The notes beneath the pieces are model-generated. The model saw only the letters and a program-made list of their open reading frames with translations, was not told the DNA's origin and did not search any database. Both the position numbers and the translations under genes were made by a program. A DNA stretch of 64,000 nucleotides from Lineus longissimus. Its lineage: Eukaryota; Nemertea; Pilidiophora; Heteronemertea; Lineidae. Location: positions 12,037,501 through 12,101,500 of the forward strand of contig NC_088310.1 in the NCBI RefSeq assembly GCF_910592395.1, given 5' to 3'. Of this stretch, positions 11,179 to 23,047 are shown piece by piece (within the stretch, counting starts at the first letter, position 1; each line of letters starts with the position of its first letter).

Positions 11179-11672
11179 TGATCGTCAATGCTGGCATCGT
11201 CCTGGCAAAACAAATGTCTCACAATGCGAGGCATGTTCTGGAACCCTTCTGAGGTCAATCCTTTTGTCCATAGCCACTACGACCTATACATTTTTAGATT
11301 TGTAGAGACCCAGTGGAGACGTTTAGAGCACATTCGATGGATTTTATTTGATAGTAGCCACTATATAGATTCATGCACTTGATTGGGAACAGCGTTTACA
11401 TATGGTGCGTTCACACAAGGGTTTTATTCCGAATTCAATTCGCAACAAAGCCTTATTCCGCATCAAGGCGTCACACTCAATTCGCTTCAAACCGAAGTGA
11501 ATCTGAAATAACGAATCCGCTTGTTTGTTGCGAATTCAATCCGAAACAACCGTTCCGCATTGGCTGATTCGCATCAAGATTGCCGTGTGGCGCGCTTGTT
11601 CCGAATCAACGAGCATCTCCGGAATGATTACCTGTGCGCGCATGTGCAGTTGACTACTTCAGGTATAACTTA

Positions 11673-12199
11673 GGTCTCATTAGGGAGGTTTTTTATGTAT
11701 TCATGCGCAGCCAATCTGTAACCGTAGTTCCTAAAAAATCATTGATTTCTTGGTCCTCACAGTATGCCAGTGTTGATTTAGCAGATTTAGCAAATTCAAC
11801 ATCTCAAAAGTTCAATGATTGACCCTCGATTTTTTTAAATATTTGTGTAGCATAAGCAACTGTCTTTCACGAGAGAATGGTCACTGTAAGAATTATTCAG
11901 GAAGAAATGTATAATATTTGGGGTTTTCCGTGATTGTCCGGCCCAATTGGCAATATTGCCATTTGGGATGGTGAACAGAGCTACGAGCAAATGCGACGCT
12001 TATGCGTTATCTAAAGAAATAAAATGCCCGATTTAACATCCTGCAGAATCAGGGGAATCGCGCGTTTCCAGTGATATACGACACAAATGGGTTGGCCTCA
12101 TGCAATTACTTTGGAAACGCATTTTAAAATAGATGTTACGTTCTGTTAATTGGGCACGTCATCATCGCGTACATTCGGGAAAAACTCCCTAACGAGACC
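11673..12199. mobile_element. MITE (GGTCTCGTTA family), copy 2, inverted relative to copy 1
   Basis: Starts GGTCTCATTAGGGAGGTTTT and ends AAAACTCCCTAACGAGACC. The body is the reverse of 10465-11178 with several deletions. The pair would form a long imperfect hairpin around a loop of about 495 bp. Confidence 0.65.
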
Positions 12200-12395
12200 A
12201 TTGTGGAGGGAAAACTGTCATTTCATGCATTTCAATCGATATTTCGGCCTATTTTACCACTGAATGACCTTCACCTCTGTGAGTAGTTTATTGAAGGGTT
12301 CATATGGCGCCAGTGGTGGCGAATATGATATTCCGCCTTCTGTATGACGGCGTTTGATCCGAATTCAATGCGAATTATACGAAAACCCAGATGGC

Positions 12396-13075
12396 TCATT
12401 CCAAATTCCAAATTCCAAATGCGAAATTCCAAATTCCAAATTCCAAATTCGACATAACCACGTGACATTAACCTGGTACCGCCGGCCACCGTCTGAGGCG
12501 GTGTGGTATGAACGGACGGAGGCGCGGTTACACCGACCGTCTATAAATAGATAATGACGTCACACCACTTGGAAGACTGATAATACATGCTTTTTTCGCT
12601 TTTATAACGCAGTTCTTCATGAATGATTTAATGATTGTTTTTCACAAAGACCAATCAAAATGAACTGATAACAAAATGGATGAACAGCTGACGTTTGTTT
12701 AGCGCCGTCCTTTGATAATGGAGAGTTGGTCATAATGATACATAAAAAACATTATCTCTAAAATTATTCTATGAAAAATACTTTGGTAAATATAAGTACA
12801 CTTAAATAAGAAAATTATTAACAAGCAATTTGCACTCATCTCCATATAATACGATTTTGATATAAGCTATAAGAACGGTTAGAAATTAACGGATTTTAGG
12901 GGGGCAGAGACACGCTAGATTGGGTGTAACCTGGCCTCCGTCCGTCCATACCACAGCGCCTCAGTCGGTAACCAGCGGTACCAGGCTGAGGTCACATGAT
13001 TATGTCGAATTTGGAATTCGGAATTTCGCATTTGGAATTTGGAATTTGGAATTTCGCATTTCGAATTTGGAATGA
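12396..13075. mobile_element. MITE with GGAATTT-type repetitive ends
   Basis: The left end is an array of CCAAATT / GCGAAATT words (12396-12452) and the right end is the inverse array (13007-13075). Next to each array is a GC-rich inverted block: ACCTGGTACCGCCGGCCACC at about 12469 against GGTAACCAGCGGTACCAGGC at about 12967, and GGTATGAACGGACGGAGG against CCTCCGTCCGTCCATACC. The middle is AT-rich without an ORF. Confidence 0.65.
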
Positions 13076-13208
13076 GTGTTTATCCAGCCCAGGCATCAGA
13101 TAGATAGGTAATTAGCACTGATAAGATGTGTAAAATTACATTTCATCTAAATTAAGATTTGTTTTTTACATTGAGGGGATGCACATTGGCTATCTGATGA
13201 GAGTAAGA

Positions 13209-13286
13209 CTGAATTTGAAATTTAGAATTTGGAATTTCGCATTTTGAATTTGGAATTTCGCATTTGGAATTTGGAATTTGGAATGA
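13209..13286. repeat. Third (GGAATTT)n-type array
   Basis: TTTGGAATTTCGCATTTTGA-type text, the same words as the ends of the neighbouring element at 12396-13075. Probably a leftover end of another copy. Confidence 0.6.
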
Positions 13287-13360
13287 GCCTTCTGTGCTTT
13301 CGTAGAATTACCTGTAGTGTGAGCCCACCGCTTTTGATCCTGAATAACCCGATCCGAATA

Positions 13361-13780
13361 CTTGACTTGCCAAACTCAGAAATGCAGCGCCACTCGCGGA
13401 CAAAGACAGAACAACTCGACATTTTTTTCACCGGTTTTCGCTGCGCATGCGTACCAGCCATCCGGAAACTAATAATGGCGGCAATCTGAACTTGTTTTGT
13501 GTAAGTTTTTGAGAGTTCAAAAAGTTCTTTAAGGCTCATGATTTAAGATAATTAAGCAATCTGATAACTATTACGTGTTAAGAAACAGACGTACCACAGT
13601 TATAACCAGTTTACCTGTGTGAATTTGCTTTCACTGCGTGAAGAACAGTTGTTTTTCTCGTCCGTCGCCGCGAAAGATGACGGCTGGTACGCATGCGCAG
13701 CGAAAACCGGTGGAAAAAATGTCGAGTTGTTCTATCTTTGTCCGCGAGTGGCGCTGCATTTCTGAGTTTGGCAAGTCAAG
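13361..13780. mobile_element. MITE (CTTGACTTGCC family), copy 1
   Basis: Inverted ends of about 105 bp: CTTGACTTGCCAAACTCAG at the left and its reverse at the right, flanked by TA on both sides (13359-13360, 13781-13782). The arms include TGCGCATGCGTACCAGCC and a CCGGTTTTCGCTGCGC block. A core of about 215 bp separates them. A second, nearly coreless copy lies at 50142-50380. TA duplications suggest a Tc1/mariner-type parent (inference). Confidence 0.8.
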
Positions 13781-13837
13781 TATTCCGGGGAACGGTCTCC
13801 TGAATTCGCATTGAATTCGCATTCAGTGTGAACGCAC

Positions 13838-16800
13838 ATTTAGTGTTGGCCGTCGTCACGTCGCGATGCATTGCAGCTCTGACGGTTTTACATTACTCTA
13901 ACGTGACGTGACGCAACGTCTTCGTAAACGTTATCCCGAATGAAGTGCAACGATCTATAGGTGTCGCCACCTCATGTACCACACGGGTCCTAGAAATGGT
14001 GTTAAATTGGTCCTAAATAGGCCTGATGTGTGTCAAGTCGGCTTCGCCTTGTCGAAAAATCCCAAAAGCATCTTCTGTGTAGGTCTCATCAGCAAGTGGG
14101 TACTATATATATATATAGGTCCGATTTGTCCTCCAAAAAAATAGTTGATCAGACGCATGCTGTTTTCATGGAAATGAATCGGCCAGTCCTATTCCAAATA
14201 CTATTTACGTTAACGTCATGATCTTAGTTTCCATGTACAGGTGATGCTTTGGTGATTTTTTGAGGCCATCTTCTGTGAGTTTGGGACCAAGTCACCACCC
14301 TCTGTTGGGCATCATACGCGATGATGTATACGTCCAAGCCGCGTTTGTTGGATCTAGGTGGTGTCAAAGGTGGCTTCCTTGTTGGTAGAAAAACCAATAA
14401 GTTGCCTCGAATGTGCCATAGAATGTGTAGGCTATTGTATGTAATGCCAACAATTTGGTCTCGGGGTCAATCCAGGACATGCCATGCGTCCTGTTGCAGG
14501 GGCACGTCTGACGTCACGCCCGGAGGGGTCCACCGCACTGGCTGGTGAGACTTAAGCCTTTGTTCACCACCAATGGAGCTGTCAAAATAAAGGCTAAGTC
14601 GATACCTAACCTCTATTTTTATGATTATGAATACTTTACTATTGCATTTGCTTGGACAAACCGTATTCTGTACTGTGAAGGAATGTCTGCAGAAATCGTT
14701 CATCAGAAAACAACAGCATGCAGGCCGCATTTCTTGCGCAAAAATACCTTGCCCGCACTCACAACTCCAGTCTGTGCATTATCTTGATTACTTTGTTGGA
14801 CCGTAGCAAATGCATATTGCTTGAAATGACTAGTATATAGGCTAGTATGCCATCATGAAAGTTCATATAGTGCTTTATATTCAACAAGTACTGTTTCAAA
14901 TAGCTTTACATTAATTCGCCAGCCTAATCCAGATATCTGTTGCAGGAGCGCACTTACAATAGCTGCAGGCTGCAATCTGAATCGGTCGTCGATTTTTATA
15001 GAAATAGGCTAGATAGAAATGACTAGGTGTGATAACTGTCTGTGTTACTGTTTCTATGTGACAGTGTTTGCTGCCTACAATAGGTCACGCCTTGAATAGC
15101 TGTTTGGCTAGTTGTCGCCTACTGTAAATAGGGGAACACTAAGGGCATCACTCGTCGAGACCACGAACCGCAAACTGAATTGCTTGCGATTCAGTGTTTT
15201 CTGTCGTTGATGTGACGGCCGGGGTGTAACTGGCACCGTTATAAAGAATAGTTCCGTAGCTTACCCGCTGTGAAATAAGGGAAAAAGGTTTGAAAACATG
15301 CGGTTACTTACGAAAACCAAGAAGTTCGCATAATCCGGGCGAAACAACGTTCCCATTACGGATAATAACGCCAGTAAATCATTGAATGGCAGCCATAACA
15401 CATAGCACATTTTGTTTCGACTCCTCATCAAGGCATGTCAGGTGCGATAGAACATGGTAGCAAACATGCACAAACTAAATCGAGTTCCCTAGGTTACAGA
15501 TCGGACGAAATAAAGTACGAACAGCAATCCAATCATAAACTAGAGCCTATTTACCTCGTGTTATTTCCTATGATTAGGTGGCTCTATTTCTAACAGCTGT
15601 CTCCAGTGTTTGTATTTGTAGTTTTATTGGTTTTTAATTTGTTTTGATGGGATGGTCTGTTGACAAGATGACAAGTAATAGGTGTTGGATGTTATTTATC
15701 GGGTTATAGCGTGATATTTGACATGAATCGCGTGGCTAACAAATGATGGTCATGCAGACTGCCGGATTTTAAACCTCACAATTAACTCTGGAAAATCACC
15801 TGGGCTGAGTTGTTGAATGCAGCAATCATTATCATGATAACAGTACATGAAGGTCTTTAAAATAAACCGTCTTGTTTTTCTTGCATTATCTTTGCCCTTC
15901 ACTGAAATACATAAGTTGGTCCGATATTTTTTATTGTAACTGCTGTATGTTACTGTCATACATATCTAAGGCAGATATTTGAGGGAGGAGCATTTGGCAG
16001 CAATCACACTTTTATATAGAAGCTTTAAAGGTTTTCGGCGAACACAAATATGCGACTGAGATTCTGAAAAAAAATCTCATTTAATGATTTTGGTCAGTTC
16101 ACTGAAAAAACCCCTGCGGTACATTTTTGTGTTGGCCGAAAAACCTTCAATGTTCTTTAAAAGCTCAAAGTCGTTTTATTTCCAAGAGTGCAAGGTCGCT
16201 GCTCCCCCTCTCCTTTGCGACGGATTGCGAATGTGGATGTGATTTGGGCAATTACATGCAACTTTGCAGGGTGACGACATGGATAATTTGATAAAACAAG
16301 TTACAGCGTTTGATTTATAGTTTGCGGGTAAACTCTACTTACCATCCATCTGCGCTGTGCTATGGATATCGCTCTTCTATCACAAAGTAGACCTACATGT
16401 AAGTTAGACAAAAAGTCTAAACACCGGCTTATAGCCAAATCTACCTTACATTCAGTGTATTAATCCAAAATATGAAATAATCTTAAACCTGAGTGAGACG
16501 AAGTCAACCAGATCAAATGTAATTACTGAGTTCACATGCAAAGACCTTCCACCCAAGTTCTCACCTAATATACGTACGATCACACTCCGCGGCTTCTCAT
16601 AAAGAAGGTAAGAGGCAGAGTGGATAACACTACTACCGATGTAGCATATCAAAGCGGAAAACATAGATCTAAGGGTAATCCTCAACAACAAACTCGAACC
16701 AAAACTGAGAAAGAAACAACAATCTCACGACAGAAAATGCACTCAAAACTAAAACTAGAGGCTTCCGGAGTTCGCGATGTAAATTCGAAGGCTTCCCCGC

Positions 16801-16855
16801 ATTGATTTATCATGTTAACTAGAAACGTAACTAAAAAAAACCCCACATGCACAAC
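13838..16855. other. Gene-poor stretch, one stem-loop
   Basis: No supported coding sequence; the short ORFs lack motifs and splice context. A TA run is at 14104-14117. An inverted pair (AAAGGTTTTCGGC at 16027 and GCCGAAAAACCTT ending about 16148) could be a small MITE. Nothing else recognised. Confidence 0.5.
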
Positions 16856-18110
16856 CATCCCTGAAAGTAGTAGTGCATGCCCTCCACCTAGCGGTTATTG
16901 AACAGTTGCCGGGAAACGATATTTGGTTACCTAAAACAATACAGCTCAGTATCTCCTGAACGGAGGAAAATATCAATGCATTAGTGTACATTGACGTAGT
17001 GCATTGAATTCGGACATTTTCTGCTCTGTACGGTTTATTTCTCGACCAATCTGTATGAAATGTTCAAGTTATTTTTTGTGTCAGTCTACTCATTTGCCAA
17101 GAATGAATGAGAAATGTCCTGAAATAAAATAATGGCCTATCCAGGGCACCCTCAAAACGACCATTGGACTTCAACTGAAGAAATGTTTTTATTTCTGCAT
17201 TCAAAATGCTGAACCCCTAAAATCCTGTTTGCTTTTGAGGCAAAAACCATTAAAAACCGAACTTCAAAGAAATCCGACCTGTGGTTCGCCCTTCAGAGTC
17301 CCAAACGATGCGGACATAACTTTTACGAACGGACTATAATCATCTTTCCTGTAAATGGCATGACGATAGCATTGATAATAAATGAGCGACGAGCTAACGA
17401 GGTAAAAATTTGAGCTTATTAGTATGAAATTAGTTCATTCCTGACAGTTGCAGTGCTCGCTGCCAAGTGGTTACGTACGATATAATATACATAAATAATG
17501 AACTAAAAGTACACAAACGAGCTCATTATCTAATGAACGAAGCAAAATATTAAAAGATTGCCTGGTATGAAAGTTGTAGCAAAACATCCGATCCACCTTC
17601 CCTTAAAATGAATGACGACAGCAACAGTAATGGGCTCCGAGCTAACGAGGTAAAAAACAATAGAGCTCATTATTATGCAAATAGGTCACGCAATTCAATG
17701 GAAAAAATCTAAGCCGCATGCTCAACCCAACATATCATCTATCACCCCTGAAAGTTGCAATGCCCTCCCCCAGCGGTTACGGGGACGGTGTCCGGAAACG
17801 ATTTTTTTTGTCATTTATGATAACATCGGATAATAGAGCTCATTGTCTCGTGAACGAAAATTTTGCCAAAAATGAAAGTTGCTACCATACATTTTATCCA
17901 CCTTCCCTGTAAATTGCGTTATGATCACATGAATACCGAGTGAGGTGCGAGCTAATAAGGAAAAAAATGGAGCTCATTATTATGCAAATTAGTATACACA
18001 ACTCAATAAAATCAAACCGACATACACAACTTTAACATTTCGGCTATCGTTCCTGAAAGATGAAGTGCTCTCCGCCAAGTGCATTCTCCAAGCGTCGTCA
18101 ATGGTAACCA
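16856..18110. repeat. Diverged tandem array, about 306-bp period
   Basis: A marker phrase of the form CCTGAAAGTTGCAATGCCCT, or a variant, occurs at about 16860, 17437, 17743 and 18049 (spacings about 577, 306, 306). A second phrase, GAGCTAACGAGGTAAAAA followed by GAGCTCATTATTATGCAAAT, occurs near 17390, 17638 and 17948. Copies are perhaps 65-80% alike by eye. Non-coding. Confidence 0.7.
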
Positions 18111-19975
18111 TCGTTGCCAAGGAACCTTACTCGGTTAACTGATCCTCCGCAGTTCTTTTAACAATGGGAACAATCGACGACCAACAGGGGTCATAATGGG
18201 ACGTATCTAAGGTTGGATACGCATGCGCGCAATATCGTTGCACGTTATGGTTTTTCAAAATGGTGGACAAGGGATCAATTCAGCGTGAAACAGCTTTTTT
18301 TCGTCCAATTTTGCCAGAATACGATCCATTCATAAAAATAAAAACAAAACGAAACAAAAGAGGTTTTCCTTTGCCTGAGCGATGCTGAGGAAGTTCGCAT
18401 GCCTGAGAAAAGTGATTCATGCGAGAAACCTGCATAAATTCACAAATCCGACCCCGAAAGTAGTAGTTCGAAGTGTGGCGTAATGGCGCCTCTGCGTGCG
18501 TGATCGTGATCAGTCGTGCTGTCACCTGATCGCAGATCACAGCTCAACACTGAGCGCCCGTGATCGCTGTGCCATTCATCTATATCTTTATTACGCATCT
18601 GTTTGACACAAGTACACTTCACAGTATTACGAAAAAAACTATCACGACATCCTTCAAATGTTTTTTTTATCGAAACATAACAAGAAGGCTAGTCTATTCA
18701 TGTTACAAGCAGCGCACTAAACACACTGGATCAGCGTGTGAATGATCAAACAGTGACAGACGGACTAAATTGGCGAATTTCAGCGGGTGTGTATAAAATG
18801 AGACTTAGGACCGAAGACCGGGAGAGTGCGCAAAGCGGTTACGGAGGAGTTGTGGGGAACGATGTTTTATTGTTAGAATTCCCCAAAATTAGCCATGTAA
18901 CAAACATTGTAGTTTTCATGCAAGTTACGTAATCAACGTTGAAAAGAACAATATGCCATTTTCGTTCATTTTCCCTAACTGATATTTGTGATATATAAAT
19001 GAAAGATTGCTTCGGCGAAGATTTTCGCTGTCTTGCTTATGACAATTAAAATTGTCAGCCAAAGTGTGTTTTTCTTCGTCCAATCAGCATAAGGAAAAGC
19101 TGTTACCTTGGATTCATGGTGTAGCCTGGGGTTCATCACTCTCCACGACTGCAATATAACGACGTTGTGACGTGGAACACAACAGGTCTAGACAATCAAG
19201 ACGTTTTGTCCACAGGTAATGGAATGGTAAATATCACTCAATAGAAATTTAATCCAGTATCGATTTCATCAATTAAATTAGTTTTTATGTGTATCCCGGG
19301 TGTTTAATAGGTTTCAGTAATTTCTGCATTCACAATTGCTTTTGCCACGCTATCGCTTGCAACCTTTGTACTAATTACAAGGAGACACCATCTGCTCGTG
19401 ATAAGCAGCTCCATAATTGAAACATTTCTCTCAAGATCAGATGAATACCAAGCACAGTCCAAGCAGATTTAGGACAACATTTCTATTCTTTTCAATATAT
19501 TGCACTATTCTCTGTGATTACAACCCAGAAACTTGTGAACTCCGAAACTGTAATATTCTTCATCTTAAAGTAAACGATGCATGTAAATTTCGGAAGGAAA
19601 ATAAACGGACTTTGCTACGACTCGAGAACGACTTGAACTCCTCAAAGTGGCGCCAGAGTGGTATGATGAGCAATACGTATCCGTCGATATGAAATTCTAA
19701 AAGACAAATTGACCATAATGCACTGGCGGGCCTTTTACAAAGTCGTTTTCCAAGCCTTGTTCGGCTTTTTACTAGCCGACCAGGACTTTTAAAACGACTT
19801 CATAAAGAGCCAGGAACAAGGCTTGGAACACGTCTTCATATCTACATATCCATTGGTGGGTTCTCAATCCAGATAATGTCGTCAAATAATTTCAATGAAA
19901 AATTTCCTCGGACAGTTCTAAAGCCATCATGACTTAGTGGTAACATGATGGTTTTCGAACTTTCCATTGTTTTAC
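18111..19975. other. Gene-poor stretch
   Basis: No recognisable gene. A short block near 18820-18870 (GCAAAGCGGTTACGG, then GGGGAACGATGTTTT) resembles part of the unit of the upstream 306-bp array. A small inverted pair around AAGCCTTGTTC (19753) and GAACAAGGCTT (19813) is present. Confidence 0.45.
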
Positions 19976-20766
19976 AATAGCATTCCGCGAAGTTACTCTT
20001 TATAGCTCACAAGGTCATTTGCATAAGATATTGATGACGTTTTAGTCACGTGACAGTCGGACATCGACACTTACTTCTAGGCTATTGAGCTCATTTCAAA
20101 GTCAATTATCTTTGACCCTGCATTGTTTTTAGCATGAATGATACCATAGAGTCAGAGAGAGAAATATTCAGAACAATTATGTAGTATTTCCAACACTCGG
20201 ACATGTGCCAGATTGAATCTAACTGCCCTAGTTAGAAAGCCTGAATCCATTACGAAACCGCATGTTTGTCTGACATTCATTGCTTTTACACGAGGACGGT
20301 TTTAGCCCTCCTCACCTCGAGCCACTTGAAGCCGGATCACCTGTAACTGGCTTTGCGCTGTCTACACGGAGACGGATCAAATCGCCGGCCCCAGGTCAGT
20401 TCAGGCCACTTAAACCACTAACCCGTCGCATGGTGGCGCGTGTTTTCATGAACTGCTATATACCGCACTACTCGATTTTAGTACCATGCGCAAAGTGACT
20501 CGAGGCCAGATCGGTTCTACACGAGAGATTAAGCGTCTTGAAGTGACTCCAACCCGCCTCAAGTGACTCGAGACTGCAGTGCTAACGCGCCTCGGGTCAG
20601 GTCACTTGGAGACGGTTCTACACGGTAAAAATTATCCTGACCCGCCTCGAGCTGGCTCGAAGCCGGTTCCAACTGTCCTCGTGTAGAACGGGCTATTGCC
20701 TGTAATGCAGCGATGGGGAAATAGAGGGCAGCAGCTGCAGTGACGTCATCTTCGCGGAATGCTATT
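19976..20766. mobile_element. MITE (AATAGCATTCCGCGAAG family), copy 1, carrying a nested MITE
   Basis: Ends AATAGCATTCCGCGAAG and its reverse. The body matches 22677-23047 closely; the only large difference is the 417-bp nested element at 20278-20694 plus its duplicated ATT. Confidence 0.85.
20278..20694. mobile_element. MITE (TACACGAGGAC family), copy B, nested
   Basis: Inserted in the MITE at 19976-20766, flanked by ATT (20275-20277 and 20695-20697). The undisturbed paralogue at 22677-23047 shows the empty site with a single ATT, which proves the edges and the 3-bp duplication. It is the reverse of copy A (136-755), lacking that copy's core. Confidence 0.85.
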
Positions 20767-22676
20767 GAATGATGAGAACTACCAATTTACTATAACGTAA
20801 GAAGGCGACTGGGCAGCGGACAGCGGACAGCGGACAGCGTGGTTGTAATGGTATGACTTATGCCATCAGTTACTTGATTAACCTTTTCAGTGCTGGCCAA
20901 TTATCCAACGCTGTGCTTTTTTAAAAAATGAGTCTACAGTGTTTCATTCGTGGGCAAATGCATTGCATGATCGATATTATACAGTGATAGTGTTAATGAG
21001 ATCGGATAGACAGGATAGACACCACAAACATCAACGTACAATTCGTGATGCACGGTGTTAGAGTTTCTTCTAAAAGCCACAACCACCTCTTGGAACATGC
21101 TGGCCTTTTCGCTGCCCCTACTTCGAAAGCGTGATAGTCGCCTTTGAAGGAGAAAACATGCGAAAACCTAAAAACACTTTTTCAAACGTAAAATCCTTTT
21201 TTATATTCGCTTGATAATTGCTAGTCAATTTGTTAGATGGACACTATCAGTGAAACAGATCAATGCCCCCCCCCCCCCCCCCGCCAAGACACGCGCACAC
21301 TATCCAAATGTACCAACAAAATGAAAACGATTTAGACAGATTTCGTCCTGGATGCATCCTGCGTTCACCATGATGATGTTTTAGTGAATAGTTTGCTCAA
21401 AAGCCTACCTTCTCTCCAGTGCATGGCCTAGAAATTGACACGGGCTGTTCTGGTGACTCTGACCTCGGTTTCTTCAGTACTCCGACAGAAATGGATTCAG
21501 CCTGTCTCGGAGACTTGGGTTTCTTCAGTATTCCTTTAGGCATGCTAGGTTCGGGCCGCTGGTCCCCCATGATTATCACCGATGGCATATACCTTGCGAC
21601 CAGTACGGATTGCTAGACGGACAGTGGAAACCACTCGAAATATTAATGGCCCACAGTCAGATCATTGCAATAAATCATTAGCTTCGACATTTGAACGTGC
21701 CACATATGCCAAGAGTCCACCCCAAACATTTTCTTTCAATACAGTAGTACGTCTCACATTCTTTTGAATAGTAACTGTTCACTTTTCGGACCAAGTGAAA
21801 GTCAAACAAAGCTGAGAAGATCCTTTGCTTTATGCGCAGTGTATTTGTATGCCGGACACACAAATTTATATGATTTATTGGTTTAATCTTTGAAAGCTTT
21901 TTAAATGGCTTTTGAAGAGGAATCGCATCTGGTGACAAAGATGTTTATGATATACTGTAAGATCATTGACAGGGGTCAATAAGTCATTGACAAATGTCTT
22001 CGAGGCGGGCACCTTTTGACAGCACGTTAAGTTTATTTAAACAAGTGTTACAATTACCTTTTACAAATTGTACAAAAATCTAATTATGATACTTTGTGGG
22101 ATATCAGGATTTCGACGTGCACTAGACATTAGTGAGGTGAAAAAGTAAATGGTTTTCCCCGGCAATTATTCAAGCCTTTCTGTCCAAAACTTAACGTGAA
22201 ATTTTTTGGAAAGGTTTGCTCACGGTTTGTTGGTTTGTTTAGAGCCAGTTTGGAAACGCATGTGAATGTAGGCAGTAGCAATTTAGGTACAATAGCCAGA
22301 TAAGGTTACATTACGTCACCGGTTGTAAAATTGCAGGGAGCTGCAATCAAATCGCTCGTTGGCACTGCGCTTTAGTGTGTATGCATTTACGACAACTGTC
22401 CGTCATTTCACGCGACAAAATCATAGTACGTGACATAGATATCAGAACTACATCCATGAGAGAACGATGCAACACAGACAAGTCACACCAGTGATAGGTG
22501 TACATTGATACTTTGCTTTGACCGCTGGATCTTAGCTCCGTTAAAATCGCTCGTCAATGCAACCTTCTCATAACTTAAGTGTAAAAAACCCACCGAACTA
22601 AAACTGTAAGGGTTGGGGTAGGATTGAGCCTTTGCAACTCATCGAAGTTTTGAAGTAATAAAAACTTTTTGGGAAT
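20767..22676. other. Gene-poor stretch with one candidate host exon
   Basis: Contains a run of C at about 21266-21282 and the candidate minus-strand exon described separately (21409-21588). Nothing else recognised. Confidence 0.4.
21409..21588 (-). CDS. Candidate first coding exon of an unknown host gene
   Basis: Opens with ATG (21588, or the second ATG at 21570 in a better context) and ends exactly at a consensus donor, GAGAAG then GTAGGC. It encodes a basic, Pro/Ser-rich peptide with a repeated motif, GILKKPKSPRQAE and GVLKKPRSESPEQ, unlike the random peptides around it. The two LKKP repeats, the codon-like composition and the splice site make a real exon plausible. No following exon was found to the left, so the product is not identified. 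Confidence 0.35.
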
Positions 22677-23047
22677 AATAGCATTCCGCGAAGTTACTAT
22701 TTATAGCTCACAAGGTCATTTGCATAAGATATTGATGACGTTTTAGTCACGTGACAGTCGGACATCGACAATTATTTCTACGCATTTGAGCTTATTTCAA
22801 AGTCAATTATCTTTGAGCCTGAATTGTTTTTAGTATGAATGATACCATAGAGTCACAGAGAGAAATATTCAGAACAATTATGTAGTATTTCCAACACTCG
22901 GACATGTGCCAGATTGAATCTAATTGCCCTAGTTAGAAAGCCTGAATCCATTACGAAACCGCATGTTTGTCCGACATTGCCTGTAATTCAGCGATGGGGA
23001 AATAGAGGGCAGCAGCTGCAGTGACGTCATCTTCGCGGAATGCTATT
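22677..23047. mobile_element. MITE (AATAGCATTCCGCGAAG family), copy 2, uninterrupted
   Basis: 371 bp with 17-bp or longer inverted ends and no ORF; reference copy for 19976-20766. A separate 10-bp hairpin (TGGGTCTACA / TGTAGACCCA) follows at 23054-23078. Confidence 0.85.

Larger units (their letters stand above)
11405..13837. mobile_element. Possible composite element with GTGCGTTCACAC ends
   Basis: GTGCGTTCACAC at 11405 and its reverse GTGTGAACGCAC ending at 13837 are each followed inward by runs of GAATTCAATTCGC- or GCATTGAATTCGC-type text. Between them lie at least three separate repeats (11673-12199, 12396-13075, 13361-13780). This could be one old MITE split by later insertions, or chance proximity of two half-copies. 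Confidence 0.4.
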
